A DNA stretch of 12,544 bases from Lobulomyces angularis (taxonomy: Eukaryota > Chytridiomycota > Chytridiomycetes > Lobulomycetales > Lobulomycetaceae), in the NCBI GenBank assembly GCA_027604685.1, contig JADHYX010000536.1:1-12544 (forward strand), read 5' to 3'. Shown here in pieces: positions 1 through 8,200 of this stretch (position 1 is the stretch's first letter; every line of letters starts with the position of its first letter). Made by a program: the position numbers and the translations under genes. The notes beneath the pieces are model-generated. The model saw only the letters and a list, made by a program, of their open reading frames with translations. It searched no databases and had not been told where the DNA came from.

Positions 1-14
1 TTATTTTTTTTTAG

Positions 15-1177
15 TTTAACGGAAATTCAAAGTCTTGTTTTATTTTTTGTTAAACTAAGTAAAATTAAAGATTCTAAAAATTTCAATTGTAATTTTAAGG
101 AATATTTCGAAATTTTACCAAGCAATTACTTTACTCTACCATCTTATTATACTTCAAATTTAATCCAACTACTTCCAAAACACCTAAAAACAAGCCTTTG
201 GAAACAAGAAGAAAAGATAAAAAAGGACTGGAATATTGTTAATGTAAAAATAATGATAAAAATTAAAAAAAAAAAAATTGTGTTCTCTAAATTTTTGTTT
301 TTTATTCTTTTTTTTTTTTTAGAAATTCGAATATTCTGAATTTGATACCTTTAAACAATTTTGGTTTGCTGTTAACACTAGATGTATCTCTATAAACTCT
401 GACACCAACAAAATTTGTTTAGCTCCACTTTTTGATTGTTTAAATCATGACATAAGTTCTCCAAATACCAAATTTGAGTTTAACTCCAAGTCTGGATTAA
501 CAGTTTACAACCATTCAAAAAAATCCATTTTAAAAAATGAACAAGTTTTTATATCTTACGGGGCACATGATAACTATTTTCTTTTGCTGGAATATGGATT
601 CATCGTTTCAGGAAAAATTAACAAATTTAATGTCGTATATCTCGACGAAGAGTTTAACGAAACTTGTTTATTAAAATTTAAAAATTTTTTTAAATTTAAT
701 GAAAAATTATGCCTAACAAAGTTTAAGCAATTTTTAGAAATTTTAAATTTGAGCGGATTAAAAGGAGATATGGTAATACACCACAACAATGGTGACAGCA
801 ACACCGTCAAAAACTTGGAAATTCCGTTCAGAACTGAAAATTCCATTTTATTGTTGTTGATATTTTTAAACGACGATGAAAAAGAATTTCATAGTAATTT
901 GAATTTGTGGAAGGCAGCTTTAAAAGGCATCAGCTTGAAACCAAAAAATTTAATATCTCTAAACGAAAGGTTCAAAAAAGAAATTCAAATAATATTTTTT
1001 GAAATTTTGAAAAATTTAAAAAATGAATACAACCTAAATTTAGCCAATCTAAGAAACAATATCCAGAATTTTTCTGATAACGACAAATACTCCTTATTTT
1101 GTGTTGAAACTGTTTTAGTGCAAAGTTTAGATATTATAGATAGTTTTTTTTTTTTTGAGAAAAAAATAATGATTTAA
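15..1177 (+). CDS. SETD4-like SET-domain protein lysine methyltransferase (5' end missing)
   Basis: Protein-lysine N-methyltransferase of the SETD3/SETD4/SETD6/Rubisco-LSMT class, which transfers methyl groups from S-adenosylmethionine to a protein lysine. Exons seen are 15-243 and 323-1177 (stop TAA); intron 244-322 is phase 0. The window opens inside an upstream intron ending TTAG at 14, so the N-terminal part of the split SET domain is outside. About 360 residues are visible. The first exon carries a LPSNYFTLPSYYTSNLIQLL stretch matching the SETD4 inter-domain region. The second has FWFAVNTR, then CLAPLFDCLNHD (the Asn-His pair contacts AdoMet) and YGAHDNYFLLLEYGF (the Tyr-Gly-x-x-x-Asn ending of the SET fold). 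The rest is a helical, Lys/Asn-rich region corresponding to the LSMT substrate-binding domain. The substrate cannot be told from sequence. SETD4 is the closest relative I recognise; another member of the class is possible. The gene is convergent with the WSC gene. Confidence 0.85.
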
Positions 1178-1308
1178 ATTCTTTTTTTTAACATCTATTT
1201 TGTTTATTAAAATCATTTTATTTTATTTATTTTTATTTTTTATAATAAATTAATATAAGTTTATACTTTCTTTTTTCTAATTTCTAAAAAATTTTTTTTA
1301 ATTATATA
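1178..1308. terminator. Shared 3' intergenic region with poly(A) signals on both strands
   Basis: 131 bp separate the stop codons of two convergent genes. On the + strand AATAAA lies at 1244-1249, 67 nt after the SET-gene stop. On the - strand AATAAA (read as TTTATT on +) occurs at 1232-1237, 1226-1231, 1222-1227 and 1203-1208, downstream of the WSC-gene stop. The two 3' UTRs probably overlap. In such A+T-rich DNA the hexamer is expected often by chance, so the exact sites are inferred. Confidence 0.45.
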
Positions 1309-2437
1309 TTATTTTCCTACATTAACGGTCAACTTTCCAAGTGGTAGTTCATAAGTTTTCACATTTTTTTTTGTCAACTTTTGTGATTTCAATCTATAAA
1401 CAATGAAGATGACGGTAGATGAAAAGATCAAAAATGAAAATGCAGCAATGGCAATTCCAATGACTACTTCTTCACTTAATTGATTGACTGGTTGTAGCAC
1501 GTTTTTGACAGTTGGCATGGTATTAGCAATGGTCTGAGAAACCACTGCTTTAATTTCTGAGACTTGATATATTGTTGAAGAGTTGAATCCTCCGCATTGA
1601 AATTTTTTTGATGGAAATTTACATTCAACATCACACTTCTTGTCTTCAATTTTTGTTGCTAAAAGTGAATTTACTCCAAAACATTTTCTTCCTGAAGTAG
1701 AAAAAATTAACTCTTCATATTTTTTATTTTATTTTTTTTGTACCTCCATTATTTATTCCACAATAAGAATACTTCTTTTCATGACATTGAAAAATACATT
1801 CCTCAGGTGTGGTATTGTTATTGACCAACGAAAATGAGTTCTCATTTTGATAGCATCCTAATAAAAAATGATATAAGTACAAAGCTACAATTATATTACC
1901 AGAGCTGGTTATATTTAAATTTAAATCCATATTTTCTAAGTGAGTATCGTTTTTTGGTAGTGTATAATCAAAGGAAGTAGATCCACGGCCAATTTCAAAA
2001 ACATTAAACATATCCCAACCACCACACTGTGATGGATTGTTGATGTACTTATCAGTTGGACATGTGTTTTGACATGATCGATCTTGCTGTTTTGAAGATG
2101 GCAGAGACGCGAAGGGAGAACGATTACTTCCAATACAAACTGGGTTTAAGGTATCTGAAGAGAATTCAAAAGATTCATAAGAAAAAAAAAAAAAATTGAA
2201 ATTAAAACCTTTATTTGGTAAACCAACACCACCATATCCACAGAATGAAAATAAGTTTTTATCACATTCAATCAAGCATTGAGAAAGAGAGTTAATGTTT
2301 TTTTGATTTAATGTAGAGATTCCCACGGCTATAATAGGAGGATTCGAAGAAAAGTCTGCCATTGTTTCCCAAGTCCATTGATGAGCATAAAGATCCATAT
2401 AACAGCCAGTGTGGGAATAAACTAAAGTAGAATTCAT
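1309..2437 (-). CDS. Single-pass membrane protein with two WSC domains
   Basis: Probable cell-surface glycoprotein or wall sensor; WSC domains are Cys-rich carbohydrate-binding modules found in fungal Wsc stress sensors and some other proteins. Exon 1 is 2437-1744, intron 1743-1692 (52 bp, GTACAA...TTCAG), exon 2 is 1691-1309 (stop TAA); about 358 aa. The splice joins GINNGG to RKCFGVNS in frame. WSC 1 (about residues 11-150) starts GCYMD and ends CQNTCPTDKYINNPSQCGGW followed by FNVFEI. WSC 2 (about 194-276) runs from GCYQNENSF through CDVECKFPS, QCGGFN and IYQVSE. A hydrophobic helix at about 307-330 (VVIGIAIAAFSFLIFSSTVI...) is followed by a basic stop-transfer RLKSQK and a 28-residue tail. 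Asn-X-Ser/Thr sites are present. No signal peptide precedes WSC 1, so the first exon may be missing. A stop-free 54-bp stretch in WSC 1 may be a further intron (separate entry). Confidence 0.85.
2155..2208 (-). other. Possible in-frame 54-bp intron inside WSC domain 1
   Basis: On the - strand this stretch starts GTTTTA, contains a run of T and ends CTCTTCAG, exactly the appearance of the other introns here. It is 54 nt long (a multiple of three) and has no stop, so reading through is possible. It encodes a Phe-rich insert (NFNFFFFS...) that is odd for an extracellular WSC domain. Removing it joins LPNK to DTLNPVC without breaking the frame. The sequence alone cannot say whether it is spliced, retained or both. 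Confidence 0.5.
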
Positions 2438-2840
2438 ATTTGAATTGTTTTTATAAAAATAATTTTTCTTTTTTTATTTTTTTTAATATTTTTTTTTTTT
2501 TTTTTTTTAAGATAAAAAGGGGATAAAAAAATTTTCACAATTACTAATTTTCTCTTACTCTTTTAATGCTAAAAAAGTTGAGAAAAAGTAACTTCCTTTG
2601 ACGTTAGAATAGTCAATAGTAGCAATTTTGATGGCAATCTATTTCAAAATAACCTTCCTTTATTTTTAAAATTCCTTGAAATCGATTCCAAATCTTGTTA
2701 AAAATTTGTTAAATTCAATTGCATTTTTGAATTTGGAGTTAGTTATAATTAAATGAAGTCAACAAGACTTTTTTTTTTTTTTTTCATTTTCTTTTTTACT
2801 TTGATATTTTTTATCTTTGTGACAAATGCCTATTATCATT

Positions 2841-2899
2841 TATATTGTTGGTAATTCAAAAAAAAGACTTAACGTAATTTTATATTGTTGATAATTCAA
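2841..2899 (+). repeat. Two-copy direct repeat spaced 40 bp
   Basis: A 19-nt sequence tatattgttgRtaattcaa occurs at 2841-2859 and again at 2881-2899 with one mismatch (g/a), a period of 40 bp. Looser echoes of nearby words (cctatta at 2829, 2986, 3025; aaaagac-like words at 2862, 3091) follow over the next 250 bp. It could be a decayed tandem repeat or a pair of regulatory sites; the sequence does not decide. Confidence 0.5.
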
Positions 2900-3234
2900 T
2901 AGAAATTTGAATATAACTAATCTGTTAGGAATTCCAAAAAAAAAAATTTATTGATATTTTTCTTGATGGTTTTTCAAAATAAGACCTATTATTGTTTTAT
3001 CTAGTTTAGTAATAAAAAAGAAAACCTATTACTCTTAACAGTGCAATCCTATTCTTGAAAAAAATTATTGAACAGCGGAACTAAAAAAGAAAAGACTCCA
3101 ATATTTTTTGTAGTAAAAGCTATTGAAAAAAAAATAGACTCTAGTTTCATTACAGATTGCTGTTATGAATTTAAAGCAAATAATCATTTTAGTTCTCTAA
3201 GTTGGTTTAATATTTACTGAATAAATTCTACAGG

Positions 3235-3345
3235 AAAGCAATGATATCACCTCAACGCAACCATGCTCCGTACCAACGCTTTCTACAGCGATCTATTCAA
3301 TTTGAATCTATTAAACATCAAGTAACTTGAGCAGATCTGTGTGAC
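3235..3345. other. GC-richer island upstream of SEC6, possible small exon or RNA
   Basis: This stretch is visibly richer in G and C than the surrounding A/T-homopolymer DNA and has no long A or T runs. It is preceded by a splice-acceptor-like TTTACTGAATAAATTCTACAG ending at 3234. A frame from ATG 3241 to TGA 3330 encodes 29 residues (MISPQRNHAPYQRF...). I recognise no homologue. It may be a 5' UTR exon of SEC6, a small ORF, an unrecognised ncRNA or a promoter element. Confidence 0.3.
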
Positions 3346-3593
3346 AAAATTAATAAAATTTTATATCATTCAAAAAAAATTTTATTTTTAAAAAATCCAA
3401 AAAAAAAATTTCAAGTTTTAACCAATTTTTAGATCAAAAATTTCAATTTTTCCTATTGTTTTGGTAAATTTTGATGAGAAAATAAGTTTTTTTTTTTTTT
3501 TATTTTATTTTTCAATTATATCTTTTTGAAATGTTATTTTTAAATTGTTTTTTTTGTCAAGAAAATTATTTTTTTTTTTTTTTTTTTTATTGA

Positions 3594-3633
3594 GATAATA
3601 AACAAAAATTTTTTTAAAAAGATAATAAACAAA
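3594..3633 (+). repeat. SEC6: Short direct repeat just before the SEC6 start codon
   Basis: The 13-mer gataataaacaaa occurs at 3594-3606 and 3621-3633, 27 bp apart, ending two bases before the SEC6 ATG at 3636. It lies in the probable 5' UTR or core promoter, directly after a 20-nt T run. It may be a replication-slippage duplication; any role in initiation is unproven. Confidence 0.6.
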
Positions 3634-3635
3634 TT

Positions 3636-6543
3636 ATGTTAGATGAGGATAATTTTTTTTCAGAAGCAACGGAAGCAGCAATAGATCGTATTTCAGACTA
3701 CTTAAAGCATCCTGATGATCTTACCAACAAATTTGCTGCCTTAAAAAAAAAATTGGTTCAAGAACGTGGAAACATAGATGCTCAGCTTAAAACTGCCGGT
3801 AATGTAAATTTAAAACATTTATTATATAAAAAAAAAAAAAATACTGCCTTTTTTCTTTTTTCTTTTCTACTTAACTTTTTTTCTGAAATTTTTTGCAGTC
3901 TCTTTTTTAATTTCTTTTTTAATACCTTTCTTTTTTTTTTTTTTTTTTTTTGTAGCTGAATCTCAATTTGAAGAGGCTCAAAAAGGATTAAATGCTCTCC
4001 AGTTTTCAAAAAATGAAACACTAAAAGTAAAACAAAACTTGACAAATATTGATAAATTCTGTTCAGACGCCCAAGCTTCAATTAGTAACTACGATAAAAT
4101 AAAAAGGGTAATTTCTTTTAACAAAAAGTTTTGTTAACCTTTTTTTTTTGAATTTTTTTTTTAAGATTTCCACTACCCACCAAAATTTTTTAGCTACAAA
4201 AGAGATGGTGGAGCAGTTTCAACAATTAAATTCACAAATATACAGGATAAAAAATTTGTTACAAGAAGATAGTCAAAATATTTTAGGTTCACATGATAAT
4301 ATTCTATTCGTTCATCATCAGTTATTTGCATTAGAAGTAAAATTAAAAAATTATTTTGTTGAATTTTAAAAAATTTTTGATTTAGGATTTTAGAAATAGA
4401 ACTCTCAGAAAAGCCAAGTCAAGTCCTGCTGATGTTTTAAATACCCTACATAACTATTTTAAAAAAATTGACGTTTTAATATTGGAGTTTGAAGACTATT
4501 TGTGGAGTGTTGCTCGAAACACTTTAGAATTAGTAAAAAATAAAAATAGACCTGCTGGTATTTAAAAATTTAAAAAAAAAAAAACAATTGTTCATTTACT
4601 TAATGTAATTTGGTTTTTTTTTAGTTGTAAGAATGGTAAAAATTATAGAATTAGAAGAAAAAGCAGACGAAGAAGCTGCTTTAATGGAAAATTCATTGTT
4701 TTCTGAAATTTCGGAAAACCCTGCCGAGGCAGATTTAATAAAACCACGAACTATAAAATCGTATAGAATAAAATTTTTTGATGTACTAAGAGAGGGGATT
4801 GTCAGTCATTTTAAAAAGCTCTATGAAGGAAATAAAAGTAATTTACAGAGTTTTTTAGATGGTGTGGACGTAGTAGTTGACGACTTGATTCTGGTATTTG
4901 ATGAGTTGGCGCCATGTTTTCCTAGTAGATATAATATATTTCAGTTTTTCGTTTTAGAATATCATAGAATCGTATATGAAATGATTAATAAATTCATTTC
5001 TGGATCCATGGAGGTAAAATTTAGTTTTTTTTTTATTTTATTTTATATTGATAAAATTTTTATGAATTGCTTACTTAGGGTGGAGCAATATTAAAATTAC
5101 TAAAATGGGTGAGAGATTATTATCAGAATATGAGTGGTAGATTAGGAGTGGGAGAAGAGTTACTGGAGCCAAGACTTTTAGGTTTGGTTAATTCAAATTT
5201 TTTATCATTAAAAAAAAAAAAAAAAAAATACTGTTAAGATGGAAGAGAGGAAGAATTAATGTCAGCTTATGTTAAGTTGGTGCAAGGAAAATTAAACGAA
5301 TGGCTACATAATTTATTGATATCCGAAACTAAAGAATTCTTAACAAGGGATCACGCACCTGATGGCGATGCAACCGGAATTTATATGTTATCAGGATCAG
5401 TAATTGTATTTCAAATGTTTAATCAGCAAATAGATGTTGCAGCAAGTAGTTCCAAAGGACCTTTAATGAAAAGTGTTGTTTTTGAATGTGTAAATACACT
5501 GATAGAATTTCAGCAAAATTGGCTAAAGCTAATGGATAGTGAATATAAAAAATTTGAAACTAAAGCAAGTGATTTAAATGAAGGTCTTCCTGAATATATT
5601 ATGGCGTTAGCTAATGACTGTTATAGAAGTACGGAATTTTCGGAAACAATGTGTTCTAGATTAGAGTCTGTATTAGATGAACCCTGGAGAACTCAAGGTA
5701 AATTTGGGTTTTTATATATTTTTTTTTATTTTGTTTAATATTTTTTTTTTAATTTTTTTAATTTGTAGCCATTGAAAAAGTTAAGCAAGGTTCAGATGGG
5801 TTTATGAATGTTGCCAAAAAGGCGTATCAGATGTTGCTGAATTTTGCAATAACAGACAGTAAACGAGGCTTAGTTTTAATCCATTGTTCTCAGGTTTTTT
5901 ATTTTTTGTTTTTATATTTATTAATTTTGAAACTATAGTGGTATGAACAAGATATTATGAGGATGGTAATTGCTACTTATGAAGATTATTGTAATGATTA
6001 TCAGGCACATTTGTCAGATTATCTGTTTAGTAAGTTGACATCTGGTAAATTTTTTACTTTATTTTATTTTATTTTTTTTTTTTAATTAAAGAAAATTTTT
6101 ATTCTTATTTTTTTTTATTTTTTTTAGATTTACTTGATAAATTTGTTTTAATGTATATAGAAACGTTTAAAAATAAAGGTGCAAAATTTAAGATGCCGCA
6201 CGCACCAGAAAAGATGAAAAAGGATTTAGCATTGGTGGAAAACTTTTTTTTGACTTTAAAACCTGAAAAAAGAGTAAAAAAAAATTTGACAGAAATAGTA
6301 GAAAAAATTATAAACTTTATTGAAGCGAACTTTGAAACAGCTTTTTTAGATTTTTACACTATTTGGAAAAGTTTTCCTGATATACCACTCGCCTTCATTG
6401 AAGACTTACTTTCGAGAAGAGATGACCTAAGTAAATCTCAAGTAAAGGAAATCATGCTAAGCTGTAATGAAAAAGTTAAAGACGATATTAGAAGTGAAAA
6501 CTTTACTCCAAGTGTTTTTAGCAAGTTAGTGATGAAAAAATGA
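3636..6543 (+). CDS. SEC6: Exocyst complex component Sec6 (EXOC3)
   Basis: Subunit of the eight-protein exocyst, which tethers secretory vesicles to the plasma membrane before SNARE-driven fusion. Ten exons: 3636-3798, 3956-4107, 4166-4336, 4386-4557, 4625-5013, 5079-5181, 5239-5697, 5769-5893, 5939-6044, 6128-6543 (stop TGA). All joints keep frame and give about 751 aa, normal for the family (yeast about 805, human about 745). The N-terminal third is coiled coil (DRISDYLKHPDDL; SRYNIFQFFVLEYHRIVYEM is near residue 320). The conserved C-terminal helical bundle includes GEELLEPRLLDGREEEL, GDATGIYMLSGSVIVFQMFN, QQIDVAA (about 446-452), GLPEYIMALANDCYRS and a C-terminal FKNKGAKFKMP stretch. These match yeast and human Sec6 in order and spacing. 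The start is the first ATG in frame, with no in-frame extension supported. The intron at 5182-5238 is unusual: GTTTGG donor and an A run instead of a T run. The intron at 5894-5938 is only 45 bp. Confidence 0.95.
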
Positions 6544-6841
6544 AAAAATTTGTAAATTTAAAATAAAAAAAAAAAAATTTTATATATATTGTATGTATAA
6601 TTAATAAATATTTATGTATATAATAATTAAGTAAGAGTTTTGGCCATCGTTTACATCTTTATTTATATTTAAAAACCAACTTGGTTTTGTTAGCTAAATC
6701 TTACTAATATATTAGAAGATTTGGCATTCACTTGTTGGAGAGTTTTTCATTAAAATATTGATGGTAGTAAATAAGACTTAAACCAATTCAAGTTCTTTAC
6801 AAAGAAAAATTATGTGTAACTAAAAGTGTTTTTTCTTATAC
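6544..6841 (+). terminator. SEC6 3' UTR and TRM10 upstream region
   Basis: 298 bp between two genes on the same strand. AATAAA at 6562-6567 (19 nt after the SEC6 stop) and again at 6603-6608 are candidate poly(A) signals. The rest (about 6640-6841) is less homopolymeric and should hold the TRM10 promoter and 5' UTR. I see no gene, repeat or RNA in it. Confidence 0.45.
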
Positions 6842-7971
6842 ATGAAATTTAGGTTAATAACACTTGCTTCAATAATTACAACTATAGCTACTGCATCGAT
6901 ACTATTTTATCTAAAAAAAAGAAAGAAGAATTTAAAAAAAACTAATTTTACCAAAAATAAGAAATTATTAAAATTAGAAAAGAGAAAAAGTCAAAGTAAA
7001 GCAAGAAATCTCAAAAATGATTTAAAAATTAAAGAAACCTTAAAATTAAAACAAAGCGCAAAATCATTAAAATTAAATAGTTTAAAATCGATTGAAGAGA
7101 GGCAAAAATTTTTGGATGATATGAAATTTGAAAAACTCACAATTGAAAAAGACTTGATTTTCGCCAAACTTAATGGTACTGCCACTTTTTATTTTTATTT
7201 TTTTTAATCTTTTGTTTTAATTTTTTTTCTTTTTTTAAGGTATAAAAGTCTTTGTAGATTTAAGCTTTACGAAAACCCAAAGTTTAAAAGAGTGTAACAG
7301 TATCTTAAAGCAGCTGAGCAATTTTTATGGAAGTTTTAAAAATGCTTCTAGAGAAAATAAGTTAATTTCCCTTCACTTAACCCATTACAGTGGTGAAATA
7401 CAAAATGTAGGGAAATACTTTGGAGTTCAAAATTGGTTCATATTTAATTCCGAGTCTAATTTAGAAGTGAATTTAAATACTTTTAGTAATTCAAACAAAA
7501 AAAGGAAGATCTTTTTTTACTTGACACCTGACGCTGAGGAAACTTTACCTTTAAATTTTAACGAATTTTTTGATGATAACTTTGAATCTGTTTTCATCAT
7601 TGGAGGTAATTGTTAACATTCTTTTATTTTATTTTTTTTTTTTCATCTTGAAAATAATCAAAACCTTTTTTGTAAAATATTTACAAATATTTTTTTTTTA
7701 AGGTATTGTGGATAGAAGTGTTAGAAAAAATGAAACACTGAATAGAAAATTTGATTTTATAGGAGATGTGCAGGACTTTCATGATTTAAAAGTTCCATTT
7801 ACCTTATGTAGAGAAAGCATTAAATTTGTAAAATTACCACTAAAAAATTTTGGTTACAAAAATATAGTCCTTAATATTGATACTGTTTTACACATTTTAA
7901 ATGACTTTTTCTTTTTTAAAAATTGGGAAACTGTGTTGGAACATCGTATACCAAAAAGAAAAATTTCATAA
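6842..7971 (+). CDS. tRNA (purine-9-N1)-methyltransferase, TRM10 family, with N-terminal hydrophobic anchor
   Basis: SPOUT-fold methyltransferase that methylates N1 of G9 and/or A9 in tRNA using S-adenosylmethionine. Exons 6842-7175, 7240-7605 and 7703-7971 (stop TAA) give about 322 aa. The match is clear: IKVFVDLSFT...LKECNSILKQLSNFYG (first SPOUT strand and helix), FFYLTPDAEETL, FIIGGIVDRSVRKN with the likely catalytic Asp at residue 237, FVKLPL, the AdoMet-loop helix NIDTVLHILNDF, and the family signature NWETVLEHRIPKRK near the end. Before this lie about 110 residues: MKFRLITLASIITTIATASI and a few more form a hydrophobic segment (about residues 5-24), followed by a very Lys-rich, probably helical linker. 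That head is not typical of cytosolic Trm10 and suggests a membrane anchor or mitochondrial targeting. Between RKN and FVKLPL the protein is longer than I remember for the family. An in-frame TAA at 6821 excludes upstream extension within this exon. Confidence 0.9.
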
Positions 7972-8200
7972 AAAAAATTTTTACATTAAAATTAAAATTA
8001 AAAAAAAAGAAAATAATTTAATTTTCTACTTGATTACATTTTAAAATTTTTTTTTTAATTTTTTTCTTTTTTAATAAACATTTTCATTTTCAAAAAATTG
8101 AGCAAATTTTGTATTAAAAAAAAAAAAGATTTTTATTTTTATTTTTTTTGAGATCATCATAAAAATTTTAACAAAAACTTTTAATTTTTTTTAAAAATAG
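7972..8200 (+). terminator. TRM10 3' UTR and PPP1R21-like gene upstream region
   Basis: 229 bp of strongly homopolymeric DNA between genes on the same strand. AATAAA at 8073-8078 is the best poly(A) candidate, 102 nt after the TRM10 stop. The last bases before the next ATG (TTAAAAATAG, ending at 8200) look like a splice acceptor, so a 5' UTR intron is possible. No other feature was seen. Confidence 0.4.

Larger units (their letters stand above)
2438..3635. other. Long divergent intergenic region (WSC gene / SEC6)
   Basis: About 1.2 kb between the start codons of two divergent genes, so it should hold both promoters. It contains T runs at 2489-2508 and 3569-3588, A-rich segments, and degenerate repeats around 2830-3060. 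A distinctly GC-richer patch lies at 3235-3345. I found no credible gene: both strands are full of stops, and the longest tidy frame is a 29-codon one starting at 3241. No TATA box can be singled out because the whole region is TATA-like. No tRNA or other structural RNA was recognised. Confidence 0.6.

Noticed and set aside
574..846. Open frame on the - strand opposite the SET gene
   Set aside because: It is antisense to a well-supported coding exon, has a Phe/Leu/Asn-rich random look and no recognisable domain.
1640..1837. Open frame on the + strand opposite the WSC gene
   Set aside because: It overlaps both WSC exons and the intron on the other strand; the conserved Cys pattern lies on the - strand.
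3157..3187. Possible upstream signal-peptide exon for the WSC gene (- strand, MIICFKFITAI)
   Set aside because: Phase would fit an acceptor at 2422, but the leader is very short and the intron would be about 735 bp, far longer than any other here.
3241..3330. 29-residue + strand frame MISPQRNHAPYQRF...
   Set aside because: Too short to call a gene, with no recognisable homology; kept only as part of the GC-island finding.
3181..3345. C/D-box snoRNA or tRNA in the GC-rich patch
   Set aside because: An AUGAUAU resembles a C box, but no D box follows at the right place, and no A/B box or cloverleaf could be drawn.
3782..4081. Lys-rich - strand frame over SEC6 intron 1 and exon 2
   Set aside because: It is the complement of intron T runs, producing poly-Lys, and is antisense to a conserved Sec6 exon.
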